Part shown: piece after piece, positions 1 through 7,592 of the stretch
How positions within the stretch are numbered: position 1 is the stretch's first letter
Layout of the letters: each line of letters starts with the position of its first letter
From: Lachnospira sp. UBA2821
GTDB lineage: Bacteria > Bacillota > Clostridia > Lachnospirales > Lachnospiraceae
Length of the DNA stretch: 31,669 bases
Reading direction: 5' to 3'
Assembly (NCBI GenBank): GCA_002351535.1
Contig: DEGR01000012.1
Location: 2,617-34,285 of the forward strand
The notes under the pieces: generated by a model
Database searches by the model: none
What the model saw: only the letters and a program-made list of their open reading frames with translations
Told to the model about the DNA's origin: nothing
Program-made: the position numbers and the translations under genes

Positions 1-932
1 TGTGTCACATCCTGATACTTCCAATAAGAGCCCCAGCAGTCATGCACGATGATTCCGCAGGCATGTGGCAGCACATTCGCAGTATCCATGCCTATCTGTC
101 CACGTTTCTGATTTATGGTCAGATAGGTATAATCCTGATTGGACGCAACGTGAACCCAGCAGGTTTTTCCATCTACGCGGCTGCTGGTCTCATCACAATG
201 GAACAGACCAAGCGAGATCATTTTCAGACGGATTCGCTCATAAGTATCTTTCAACGACTCTGCACAGCGTGTCACCATGTTTTTGATGGTGCCTGTAGCC
301 AATGGAATGTCAAACACACTGGACAGGATTTCATGCGTACGGTTAATGCTGACGGCACCAATGGTGTTGAAAGCCACAACCATTGCCTGAAGGTTTTTGC
401 CATACTGGACAGTCGCCTTTATGTTTTCAGGAAATGATCCGGTTTTCGCACCACCATGCAGAGGACATTTGCGCACCTCAATAAGATTGTGTGCAGTGAC
501 ATCCACAGTCACAACCGTATCAACCTCATGGCGTGTTTCTTTTATACAGGCTTTAGAAAGACATTCCGCACGATGGGGACAGCCGGTACAGTCAGAATGC
601 ATATGCTCCTCGATGTGATCCGGATCGGAGATGACGGAAAGATGAACACCGTCATGACCTTCTTGTGCACCCTGCTTCTTTCCGGAGGATTCGCGAAGAC
701 TTTTGTTCTTATTTACCGCAGACTTTTGAAGTCCATCGGATGAGGGTGGCTTGGAACTGTTCTTGGAGTTTTTGTTTAACTGTTCCTTCAGCTCCTTGAT
801 AGTCTGGTTCAGTTCAGTAATGGTCTGATTCATGCTGTCAACACTAGCTGTTAATTCAGCAACCTGATCCGACAGAGCTGCGTTCTGTTCCATCAGAAAA
901 CGAACGAATTCTTCTGTGATGTTAATCGGCAT
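1..932 (-). CDS. IS66-family transposase (TnpC-like), 3' end beyond the window
   Basis: I translated the minus strand by hand from ATG at 930-932. It stays open for 310 codons to the window edge, so the C-terminal part is missing only because the window ends. Residues 1-60 form a coiled coil (repeated ELNQTIKEL-type heptads), followed by the NSKNSSKPPSSDG linker typical of IS66 transposases. A cysteine cluster (CTGCPHRAEC) follows near residues 115-125. The DDE core begins with HCDETSSRVDGK near residue 250 and a second acidic motif VHDCWGSYW near residue 300, giving the first two catalytic aspartates. IS66 elements transpose by a DDE mechanism. No tnpA or tnpB partner is seen upstream, which suits the single-gene (ISBst12-like) branch. 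Base composition is visibly richer in GC than the neighbouring genes, consistent with recent arrival. The upstream AAGAAGGTGG is an adequate ribosome site. Confidence 0.93.
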   Translation of the reverse strand, partial: MPINITEEFVRFLMEQNAALSDQVAELTASVDSMNQTITELNQTIKELKEQLNKNSKNSSKPPSSDGLQKSAVNKNKSLRESSGKKQGAQEGHDGVHLSVISDPDHIEEHMHSDCTGCPHRAECLSKACIKETRHEVDTVVTVDVTAHNLIEVRKCPLHGGAKTGSFPENIKATVQYGKNLQAMVVAFNTIGAVSINRTHEILSSVFDIPLATGTIKNMVTRCAESLKDTYERIRLKMISLGLFHCDETSSRVDGKTCWVHVASNQDYTYLTINQKRGQIGMDTANVLPHACGIIVHDCWGSYWKYQDVT

Positions 933-1050
933 TCAGACCACCTTCTTTCCGCAAGATTTTATGTTTCTATTGTAGCAGAAACACAGCAAAAAAGCGAATC
1001 TGTCGCAAAAGGCTCATGGCAAAATGACGGTGGATAAGTATTAAATTTGA
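1..1050 (-). mobile_element. IS66-family insertion sequence, partial; promoter-side end not resolved
   Basis: The element is defined by its transposase gene. The terminal inverted repeat upstream of the gene could not be fixed because the other end is outside the window. The composition changes from GC-richer to strongly AT-rich between about 1010 and 1060, so I place the boundary there by inference only. The sequence TTATCCACCGTCATTTTGCC (minus strand, about 1018-1037) is a candidate end. Confidence 0.5.
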
Positions 1051-1178
1051 AGGTACAAATGGTTATAAATATATTCAAAATCGTCTCAAAAGACGAAAAT
1101 GAAGCGGATAGAATACCGATGGTTGGGAATTATCCACAAGGTTGATATACGAATAAAAAATCATCGTTTTTATCCACA
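1029..1178. promoter_or_regulatory. Cluster of DnaA-box-like sequences in a noncoding stretch
   Basis: This is what can be seen in the gene-free stretch 933-1264. Two perfect TTATCCACA 9-mers lie on the plus strand at 1130-1138 and 1170-1178, 40 bp apart. A one-mismatch copy in the other orientation (GGTGGATAA) is at 1029-1037. TTATCCACA is the known DnaA-binding consensus. A small hairpin GAACCC-GAGG-GGGTTC follows at about 1248-1263. No initiator gene or AT-rich unwinding array is present, so an origin is not claimed. The same 9-mer also occurs once inside a coding region near 8820, so chance is possible. Confidence 0.3.
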
Positions 1179-1264
1179 AAGTAACAGCAAATCAGAGCAG
1201 AAAAAAATTTTTTCAATTCTCTGTTTTGCACAACAATTGGTCATTGAACCCGAGGGGGTTCTGA

Positions 1265-1429
1265 ACAGTTACCACCGAATTATATATGATTGAAGAACTT
1301 GAACAAAAGATTAAATCTGAAAAAAACAGGGCGGATTCTTTACAAAACAAGAATAATTCCCTGCAAAATGAAAATCAATTTCTTCTTAAAGAGATTGAAA
1401 AATTAAAACAACAATTACAAAACTCTTAG
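1265..1429 (+). pseudogene. C-terminal coiled-coil remnant of a PD-(D/E)XK (Rpn-type) nuclease/transposase
   Basis: The frame is open from 1265 to TAG at 1427-1429 and closed upstream by TGA at 1262-1264. It reads TVTTELYMIEELEQKIK and then an uninterrupted coiled coil ending KLKQQLQNS. In PD-(D/E)XK nuclease family transposases of clostridia, the protein typically ends with a 'NTV..YMIEE' segment followed by such a coiled-coil tail, and this fragment matches that part. The ATG at 1286 has no ribosome site, so I read it as a decayed tail, not a 47-residue gene. A free-standing coiled-coil peptide is the alternative. The family assignment rests on remembered family features and is an inference. 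Confidence 0.5.
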
Positions 1430-1470
1430 CTATGTACTGTTACTTTTCTTTAATGGCAGATTGACTTTAT

Positions 1471-1600
1471 GTGCATACTACATGGCTGTCTCTTCTCTCC
1501 GCACGGACCCTTGATGACGCGGAGGAACTGCTTAAGCTTTATCCTTTTATGGAGGATATACTAAGAGACATGGCTGTGTTTCTGCCTTATGCCATCACGC
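1471..1600 (+). pseudogene. Internal fragment of an Rpn/PD-(D/E)XK nuclease-family transposase
   Basis: From GTG at 1471 the frame reads HTTWLSLLSARTLDDAEELL followed by KLYPFMEDILRDMAVFL. This resembles the segment that precedes the C-terminal tail in the Rpn/PD-(D/E)XK transposase family ('WL.LL.A.T.EEAE.L...YPF..EIY.DM..F'). After about 1600 the frame turns into hydrophobic nonsense, so the similarity ends by frameshift or deletion. An in-frame TGA sits just upstream at 1462-1464. The fragment lies downstream of the coiled-coil tail at 1265-1429, the reverse of the normal order, so the two are either separate decayed copies or a rearranged one. Confidence 0.55.
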
Positions 1601-1678
1601 AGCATTTATTCATCATCTTTTCTGCTATATTTTCCTTAAATTTTCTCCCTTACAGCATGATTCGAAAGACATTTATCA

Positions 1679-2785
1679 TTAACTATTGTTTATACTATTC
1701 CACCTTTCCTGTAGTATTCTGTCACATTTAGCCAGTCTGACCTTTCTCATGTTAATCTCTGTCATAGCTGGTGCTTTGTTAAACGCACTCATGGCACTTC
1801 TTGAAATCTGTGTATCTCTATTAAGCAGCAGATTCGCAATATTCACCAACATTTTTATAAACGATACATAAGGTATAATATTGAGTATTCCCAAATTAAT
1901 AATCATAAGCTGAGTATATCCATCGTACACTACCTGTTTTATCATTATGAAAATTAATGCTATTAATCCAAATGAAACCACATTCTTCTTCACTTTATCT
2001 TTTATTGCACTATATTGTCTTTCATAATAACCAATATCCAGTTTTAAACTTCTCATCTCCTCAGAAAGTACACGTTCATCTTTTTCGTCTGTTTGTTTTT
2101 TGTACACATAATTATATTCCAGTTGTGGAACATACTCTACAGTTATCATTTTCCATGGCTTAGACACTATAATCGATAGCACTGCACAAACAAAAACAAC
2201 CAAAACTGCTATAATTTCTTTTTTCTCATTACCAAAACTAACAGGAACCAGAGCTATTTTATCATACAAATCCGCAACCGGTCTCTTTTCATAATTATCC
2301 ATATCTATCCTTGCATCGTCAACATTCTGTTTATGTAAATAGTCTGCCTTAACAACTTTAAAGTCAAATGATGAGTTGAAAATATCATATTCACGCGACT
2401 TTTTGATATATCCGTCATCATTGACATAACCATCATTAAGTTCAAGGAATTGCTTCTGGTTAATCACCATACTTACATATTTGTTGTCTTTATCGTTGAT
2501 ATTTACCATGTAGTATCTGTTTTCCAACGGATTAACTTCCACCATCTCATGGGCAATGTATGACGAGTCCTCTTTGTCCATTTCTCCCAATACTCTCACT
2601 TTATCAACACTAATGTAATTTCCCTCTTTTAATTCTGATAATTCTACATTGCCACTATAAATATGTGTAAGATTTTTTATTATCGAAACTCCATCCATAA
2701 AGTGGGATATTACCCATAAAAATAATATAACTCCTATTATAAACATTATCGGAATATTAACTTCATATTTTTTCTTATACTTCAT
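1679..2785 (-). CDS. Unrecognised membrane protein with four predicted helices
   Basis: This encodes 368 residues starting MKYKKKYEVN. I chose ATG at 2783-2785 because AGGAGA lies just upstream; the frame stays open to 2854 but that extension runs into hairpin DNA. Residues 11-30 form one hydrophobic helix. A charged extracytoplasmic-looking domain of about 160 residues follows, then a helix near 194-211 (IIAVLVVFVCAVLSIIVS). Next comes a charged region with a probable coiled coil (DERVLSEEMRSLKLDIGYYE), then two more helices near 270-320. The C-terminal 50 residues are basic and soluble. I recognise no family and no catalytic motif. It follows the ABC exporter pair on the same strand, but 225 bp of hairpin-rich DNA intervene, so co-transcription is uncertain. 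Confidence 0.85.
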   Translation of the reverse strand: MKYKKKYEVNIPIMFIIGVILFLWVISHFMDGVSIIKNLTHIYSGNVELSELKEGNYISVDKVRVLGEMDKEDSSYIAHEMVEVNPLENRYYMVNINDKDNKYVSMVINQKQFLELNDGYVNDDGYIKKSREYDIFNSSFDFKVVKADYLHKQNVDDARIDMDNYEKRPVADLYDKIALVPVSFGNEKKEIIAVLVVFVCAVLSIIVSKPWKMITVEYVPQLEYNYVYKKQTDEKDERVLSEEMRSLKLDIGYYERQYSAIKDKVKKNVVSFGLIALIFIMIKQVVYDGYTQLMIINLGILNIIPYVSFIKMLVNIANLLLNRDTQISRSAMSAFNKAPAMTEINMRKVRLAKCDRILQERWNSINNS

Positions 2786-2862
2786 ACTTTCTCCTCTGAT
2801 ATGACCACTGCATGAAGCCATAGCTGCATGCGGACTTGATTGACAACCGGGCATACAAGCCT

Positions 2863-2912
2863 ACCGGAAAGTTATTCTTATATGCATTAGCATATAAGAA
2901 TAACTTTCCGGT
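2863..2912. repeat. Perfect 23-bp inverted repeat with a 4-nt loop
   Basis: The left arm is 2863-2885 and the right arm 2890-2912, separated by ATTA. The arms begin ACCGGAAAGTTATTC and pair without mismatch. No T-run follows on either strand, so it is not a standard intrinsic terminator. It lies between the ABC exporter gene and the membrane protein gene, next to the second hairpin. Confidence 0.95.
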
Positions 2913-2930
2913 TCATGGCTGTCGCCATAT

Positions 2931-2995
2931 GAGCCCAAAAGCACAAGTAGGTTCCTGCATGCAAGCATGCGGAACCTACTTGTGCTTTTGGGCTC
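2931..2995. repeat. Second long inverted repeat, 25-bp perfect arms plus an inner stem
   Basis: The left arm is 2931-2955 (GAGCCCAAAAGCACAAGTAG, then GTTCC) and the right arm is 2971-2995. The 15 bases between them (TGCATGCAAGCATGC) contain another GCATGC pair, extending the stem to about 31 bp with one bulged T. It begins 16 bases after the stop codon of the ABC gene in the direction of transcription. No T-run follows it. The arm sequence is unrelated to that of the hairpin at 2863-2912. Confidence 0.95.
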
Positions 2996-3010
2996 GCACG
3001 ACTTGTAGCT

Positions 3011-4771
3011 TTATGCAAATTGGCTGTTGTACAGTTCTGCGTAGAACCCGCCTTTTTCTAACAGTGTTTCATGATTGCCCTGCTCTATTATATTTCCATC
3101 TTTCATAACAAGTATTATATCCGCCGATTTTATCGTTGATAGTCTGTGTGCTACTATAAAACTCGTTCTTCCCTCCATCATTACCACAAATGCATTCTGG
3201 ATATGCATCTCGGTTCTTGTATCAATTGATGATGTAGCTTCATCCAGTATAAGCATAGGTGGCAGACATAACATAACTCTTGTTATACACAAAAGCTGTT
3301 TCTGTCCCTGTGAAAGACTTCCACCATCCTCTCCTATCACTGTATCATATCCGTTAGGAAGTCTCTTTATAAAGCTGTGTGCATGCGATGCCTTCGCTGC
3401 ATTTATTATCTCTTCATCTGTCGCATCGGGTTTTCCCATAATTATATTCTCTTTTATAGTTCCATGTCTTAACCATGTTTCCTGCAGAACCATTCCATAA
3501 GACTGTCTTAAGCTTTCTCTCGTAACATTTCTTATATCATTGCCCTCAACTTTAATACTTCCGCTATTTACATCATAAAATCTCATAAGAAGATTTATTA
3601 TAGTTGTCTTACCGCATCCTGTAGGTCCTACTATTGCAACTCTCTGTCCTGGCTTAACCGAAAGATTAAAGTCCCTTATAAGTTTCTGTGAAGGCTCATA
3701 TGAAAAGTTAACATTCTCTAATTTTATCTGTCCGTTGACATTTTCCAGCTTAATTGCATCTGCCGGTTCTTCAATCTGCGGTTCTTCTTCTATAAGGTCA
3801 AATATTCTCTGTGCACATGCCAGTGCATTCTGAAGTTCAGTAATTACACCTGATATTTCATTAAAAGGCTTTGTATACTGATTTGCATAACTTAAAAGAC
3901 ATGAAAGCTGGCCTACCGTAAGCCCTGACGGACCCCCGCTTATTACAGAAAATGCTCCTGTAAATGCAACACCTGTATATACAAGACTGTTAACAAATCT
4001 TGTACCTGGATTAGTAAGTGACGAGAAAAATATTGCCCGCAACGAATATTTTCCAAGTCTTCCATTAATCTCATCAAATGTTTCAAGTGCCTCATCTTCA
4101 TGGCCATATGCCTGAACAATCTTCTGATTGCCAATCATTTCTTCTATTACAGATGTCTGCTCTCCTCTTGTCTCTGACTGTAATCTGAACATGTTAAATG
4201 TCTTTCTTGCAATAAAATTAGCCACAAGGAGCGACACCGGCGTTATAACAACTACTACAAGCGTAATCTTAATATTTACCATTAGCATGAACCCTAAAGT
4301 TCCAAATATTGTAATCACTCCTGTAAATAACTGTGTAAATCCCATTAACAATCCGTCAGAAAACTGGTCAACATCTGCGATAACCCTGCTCACAACTTCT
4401 CCGTATGAATGTCCGTCAATATATTTAAGAGGAAGTATCTCTATCTTCTTAATTGCCTCACTACGCACATCCTGAATAATATTAAATGCCATTTTATTGT
4501 TGCATACATTCATAATCCACTGCGCTACCGCTGTAATTCCTATAACGACTACTGCCGTAAATATTATTTTCATTATTCCGTCAAAATCAACATTATTTTT
4601 ACCCACTACAAGATCAATGGCTCTTCCCGTAAGTATTGGCAGATATAATGTAAGAGCAACTGTAACTGCAGCCATAAATACCGATATTCCTAAAAATACC
4701 CAATACTTTTTAATATATTTCAATACTTTAATTAAAGTTTCTTTTTGTCCACCTTTGTTCTGCTCAGACAT
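3011..4771 (-). CDS. Heterodimeric ABC multidrug-type exporter, subunit with the consensus Walker B
   Basis: A 586-residue half-transporter: six membrane helices in the first ~320 residues, then a nucleotide-binding domain. Walker A GPTGCGKTT is near residue 380, the signature LSQGQKQLL near 485, and Walker B MLILDEATSSID near 505 with the catalytic Glu intact. The signature has Q in place of the first G of LSGGQ. This is the pattern of the TM288-like partner in heterodimeric exporters, whose degenerate ATP site is shared with the partner. Its ATG directly abuts the TAG of the upstream gene (zero spacing), and its AGGAGG lies inside that gene, so translation is probably coupled. Such pumps export drugs, lipids or peptides; the substrate cannot be read from the sequence. 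Confidence 0.95.
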   Translation of the reverse strand: MSEQNKGGQKETLIKVLKYIKKYWVFLGISVFMAAVTVALTLYLPILTGRAIDLVVGKNNVDFDGIMKIIFTAVVVIGITAVAQWIMNVCNNKMAFNIIQDVRSEAIKKIEILPLKYIDGHSYGEVVSRVIADVDQFSDGLLMGFTQLFTGVITIFGTLGFMLMVNIKITLVVVVITPVSLLVANFIARKTFNMFRLQSETRGEQTSVIEEMIGNQKIVQAYGHEDEALETFDEINGRLGKYSLRAIFFSSLTNPGTRFVNSLVYTGVAFTGAFSVISGGPSGLTVGQLSCLLSYANQYTKPFNEISGVITELQNALACAQRIFDLIEEEPQIEEPADAIKLENVNGQIKLENVNFSYEPSQKLIRDFNLSVKPGQRVAIVGPTGCGKTTIINLLMRFYDVNSGSIKVEGNDIRNVTRESLRQSYGMVLQETWLRHGTIKENIIMGKPDATDEEIINAAKASHAHSFIKRLPNGYDTVIGEDGGSLSQGQKQLLCITRVMLCLPPMLILDEATSSIDTRTEMHIQNAFVVMMEGRTSFIVAHRLSTIKSADIILVMKDGNIIEQGNHETLLEKGGFYAELYNSQFA

Positions 4772-6550
4772 CTACACTGCCTCCTTTCCACTTTCCTGTG
4801 AAGCATTTATTTCTTTATATACATCGCATGACTTAAGAAGTTCATCATGTGTTCCCATTCCAACTATAACTCCGTCATCCATAACAATAATATTATCTGC
4901 ATGTCTTAATGATGATGTTCTCTGTGATACTATAAATACCGTCGTATCACCTGACATCCCTGAAATTGCTTTCCTAAGTCTTGCATCTGTAGCATAATCA
5001 AGTGCCGAAGAGCTGTCATCAAGAATAAGTATATCCGGCTTACGAACAACCGCTCTTGCAATAGTAAGCCTCTGTCTCTGGCCTCCTGAGAAATTCTTTC
5101 CTCCCTGTTCAACAACCGTATCAAGCTTTTTATCTTTACCTTTTACGAATTCGCTTGCCTGTGCTATATCAAGTGCCTCCCATATCTCTTCGTCTGTCGC
5201 ATTTTCATTACCCCATTTCATGTTGTCCCTGATAGTTCCTTTAAACAACACTGCCTTCTGCATAACTATTCCTATACTCTTTCTGAGTTCTTCAATTGAA
5301 TATTCTTTTATATCATTTCCATTAATTTTTATTTTACCTGATGTTGCATCATAAAATCTTGGAATCATATTCACTATTGATGATTTTCCTGAACCTGTTC
5401 CACCGATAATTCCTATTGTATCACCCTTGTTTGCCTTAAATGTTATATGCGACAATGCCTCTTCAGATGCTCCTTTGTAAACAAGACCTACATCTTCAAA
5501 CTCAACAGCACAAACATCACTATACTGTCCGCTATCAGATAACGATTCAACCGATTTACTTCCATCCTCCATATCTGTCTGCATATCCATAACCGACTGT
5601 ACTCTGTTTCCACATGCTACCGCTTTAGTCACTGTAATAATAAGGTTGGCAAGTTTGATAAGTTCCACAAGTATCTGTGACATATAGTTCACAAGTGCTA
5701 CCACTTCTCCCTGTGTTATAACACCCGAATCAACTCTTATTGCCCCCACATATATAAGTACAATAATTCCTACATTTATAACAATATATGTTAACGGATT
5801 CATAAGTCCTGTTATTCTTCCGACAAGCATCTGAAGCCCGGTAAGATTTTCATGTGCCTCATCAAATTCCCTTATCTCATCCTGTTCCTTATTGAAAGCC
5901 CTTATTACTCTGGCTCCGGTAAGATTCTCTCTTGTTATACCAAGAACTTTATCAAGACCTGACTGTACCTTTTTATATAATGGAATACTGATTGCCATTA
6001 TCGCAAATACAACTACTGAAAGAACCGGAATAACTACCACAAATACAAATGCTGCTTTTACATCTATTGTAAATGCCATTATCATAGCTCCAAATACAAT
6101 GAATGGTGAACGAAGAAAAAGCCTTAATACCATATTTACACCATTCTGTACCTGATTAATATCACTTGTCATTCTCGTAATCATTGTAGAAGTTCCGACA
6201 TTATCTATATCACTAAACGAGAACTTCTGTATGTGTGCAAACAGTTCATGCCTTAATCTAGTTGAAAAACCAACCGCTGCCTTTGCCGCAAAAAACTGTG
6301 CCGTAACAGCACTTATAAGTCCGACAATGCCAAGTGCAACCATCACCGCACTCATTCTTACTATATAACCTTTATCCGAACCACCTATACCTTTATCTAT
6401 TATTGCTGCCACGACCAGAGGTACTATGAGTTCAAAAGATGCTTCAAGAAGCTTAAACAATGGTCCAAGAATACTTTCTTTTTTGTATTCTCCAAGGTAT
6501 CTGTATATACTGTTTTTCAATTTTCTCTTTTCTTTTTTCACATCTGACAT
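4772..6550 (-). CDS. Heterodimeric ABC multidrug-type exporter, subunit with the degenerate Walker B
   Basis: 592 residues from MSDVKKEK. I chose ATG at 6548-6550 because GGAG stands six bases upstream; the frame extends to a TTG at 6586 with no ribosome site. Six membrane helices are followed by a nucleotide-binding domain with Walker A GGTGSGKSS near residue 382, signature FSGGQRQRL near 485 and Walker B ILILDDSSSALD near 505. The catalytic Glu is replaced by Asp. Together with the LSQGQ signature of the partner this makes one ATP site non-hydrolytic, as in TM287/288 and BmrCD. It is the first gene of a two-gene operon, with a promoter and inverted repeat immediately upstream (6595-6636) that may control it. 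Substrate unknown. Confidence 0.95.
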   Translation of the reverse strand: MSDVKKEKRKLKNSIYRYLGEYKKESILGPLFKLLEASFELIVPLVVAAIIDKGIGGSDKGYIVRMSAVMVALGIVGLISAVTAQFFAAKAAVGFSTRLRHELFAHIQKFSFSDIDNVGTSTMITRMTSDINQVQNGVNMVLRLFLRSPFIVFGAMIMAFTIDVKAAFVFVVVIPVLSVVVFAIMAISIPLYKKVQSGLDKVLGITRENLTGARVIRAFNKEQDEIREFDEAHENLTGLQMLVGRITGLMNPLTYIVINVGIIVLIYVGAIRVDSGVITQGEVVALVNYMSQILVELIKLANLIITVTKAVACGNRVQSVMDMQTDMEDGSKSVESLSDSGQYSDVCAVEFEDVGLVYKGASEEALSHITFKANKGDTIGIIGGTGSGKSSIVNMIPRFYDATSGKIKINGNDIKEYSIEELRKSIGIVMQKAVLFKGTIRDNMKWGNENATDEEIWEALDIAQASEFVKGKDKKLDTVVEQGGKNFSGGQRQRLTIARAVVRKPDILILDDSSSALDYATDARLRKAISGMSGDTTVFIVSQRTSSLRHADNIIVMDDGVIVGMGTHDELLKSCDVYKEINASQESGKEAV

Positions 6551-6594
6551 ACTAATCTCCATTCCAAATATTTCTAAATTTTCCAAACTATTTT

Positions 6595-6623
6595 ATTATA
6601 CACAAAACGCACGATTTCATCAA
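6595..6623 (-). promoter_or_regulatory. Sigma-A-type promoter of the ABC exporter operon
   Basis: On the minus strand TTGATG (6618-6623) and TATAAT (6595-6600) are separated by exactly 17 bases. The ABC ATG follows 45 bases downstream. The -35 box lies in the loop of the inverted repeat 6607-6636. Confidence 0.7.
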
Positions 6624-6636
6624 TAAAATCGTGCGT
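6607..6636 (-). terminator. 11-bp hairpin: terminator of trhA and/or operator of the ABC exporter
   Basis: Arms ACGCACGATTT (6607-6617) and AAATCGTGCGT (6626-6636) pair perfectly across an 8-base loop. In the minus direction the stem is followed by TTTTGTG, a weak T-tract, so it could terminate the upstream trhA transcript. One arm occupies the spacer of the ABC promoter, so it could equally be an operator. Both roles are inferred. Confidence 0.6.
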
Positions 6637-6688
6637 CTTAAATAATTCCGACTGTTTATGGACAATCAAACATAATTAAATTTTACAT

Positions 6689-7369
6689 CTATAACACATA
6701 ATTATATATAGCAAGAAAATGCAATATACTTCCCGCTAATACAAAGAAGTGCCATATTGAATGCATATACTTTACCTTACTGCCTATACCATAGATTACT
6801 GCACCGACTGTATATGCTATTCCTCCCGTCACAAGAAGCTTTATACCTGCAATGTCCACAGCATTCATCAATGGTTTAAATGTAAATACTATTGCCCAGC
6901 CCATTGCAAGGTAACATACCATAGATATACCTTTGAATCTTTCCATATCTATTGCATTAAGTATTATTCCAATAACCGCCGTTCCCCATATTATTCCAAA
7001 TAACGTCCAGCCTGTTTTTCCCCTAAGACTTATAAGTGTAAACGGTGTATAAGTGCCTGCTATAAGAAGAAATATTGTACAATGGTCGAATACTCTCATG
7101 ACACGCTTTGCATTATTAGGTGCAAGGCCATGATATATACTTGACATACTATAAAGTATGATAATCGAAATACCGAATATCCAACTGCTTACTATCGAAT
7201 ATATATCGCCATGACTCATCGACCTGATAACACACAGACAAAGCGCTGCAATTCCCATTCCTGCACCAACCCCATGTGATATTGAACTTACCAGTTCTTC
7301 ACCGAGTGTATACTTCGGAATAGAAATCTTATGAAGTTTTAATTCATTTTCATTAATTGGACAATCCAT
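6689..7369 (-). CDS. trhA: TrhA / hemolysin III family membrane protein
   Basis: 226 residues with about seven hydrophobic helices. The three motifs of the PAQR/hemolysin III superfamily are visible: EELVSSISHG near residue 25, SMSSIYHG near 75, and a C-terminal HSIWHFF near 205. Their Ser/His residues form the predicted metal site. Bacterial members (TrhA, YqfA) are reported to influence membrane energetics and lipid homeostasis; the older haemolysin name is misleading. ATG at 7367-7369 has AGAGGG upstream. It is a single-gene unit with its own promoter (7468-7495), whose -10 box is overlapped by an inverted repeat. The exact physiological role is not deducible here. Confidence 0.9.
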   Translation of the reverse strand: MDCPINENELKLHKISIPKYTLGEELVSSISHGVGAGMGIAALCLCVIRSMSHGDIYSIVSSWIFGISIIILYSMSSIYHGLAPNNAKRVMRVFDHCTIFLLIAGTYTPFTLISLRGKTGWTLFGIIWGTAVIGIILNAIDMERFKGISMVCYLAMGWAIVFTFKPLMNAVDIAGIKLLVTGGIAYTVGAVIYGIGSKVKYMHSIWHFFVLAGSILHFLAIYNYVL

Positions 7370-7448
7370 AATAACCCTCTTTTCTTACAAATACATATGT
7401 TTTAATTTAGTTATCATCATTATTATTTGTGGTAACCATTTTTATTAC

Positions 7449-7469
7449 ATGTAGTTTTCATTACTACAT
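7449..7469. promoter_or_regulatory. Inverted repeat ATGTAGT-N7-ACTACAT at the trhA promoter (candidate operator)
   Basis: Seven-base arms 7449-7455 and 7463-7469 match perfectly. The right arm overlaps the trhA -10 box (7468-7473) and the rest covers the expected transcription start, a classical position for a repressor site. No regulator gene adjoins, so the binding protein is unknown. Confidence 0.45.
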
Positions 7470-7495
7470 TATATCGTATTCATTTTATTTGTCAA
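7468..7495 (-). promoter_or_regulatory. Strong sigma-A promoter for trhA
   Basis: Minus strand TTGACA (7490-7495), 16-base spacer, TATAAT (7468-7473). Both hexamers are perfect consensus. Confidence 0.75.
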
Positions 7496-7527
7496 TACCC
7501 CTGCTTATTAAAATTCATATTTTCTTC

Positions 7528-7556
7528 TTGACATATCCACTCTCTTGCTACACAAT
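7528..7556 (+). promoter_or_regulatory. Promoter for the ECF S-component gene
   Basis: Plus strand TTGACA (7528-7533), 17-base spacer, CACAAT (7551-7556), ending 36 bases before the ATG at 7593. The -10 is weak. It is divergent from the trhA promoter. The leader is too short for a vitamin riboswitch. Confidence 0.5.
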
Positions 7557-7592
7557 AGTGTGAAACACATAACAAAAGAAAGAAGGATTATC

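Noticed and set aside
1029..1178. Replication origin
   Set aside because: Two DnaA boxes without dnaA/dnaN/rep genes or an unwinding array are insufficient.
1099..1293. 64-codon plus-strand frame between IS66 and the coiled-coil remnant
   Set aside because: Composition is low-complexity AT-rich, there is no ribosome site and no recognisable motif; it crosses both DnaA boxes.
6551..6586. N-terminal extension of the ABC subunit (MENLEIFGMEIS)
   Set aside because: Its start would be TTG without a ribosome site, while ATG at 6550 has GGAG at proper spacing.
7370..7592. Vitamin riboswitch ahead of the ECF S component
   Set aside because: The promoter lies only about 36 bases before the ATG, leaving no room for an aptamer.
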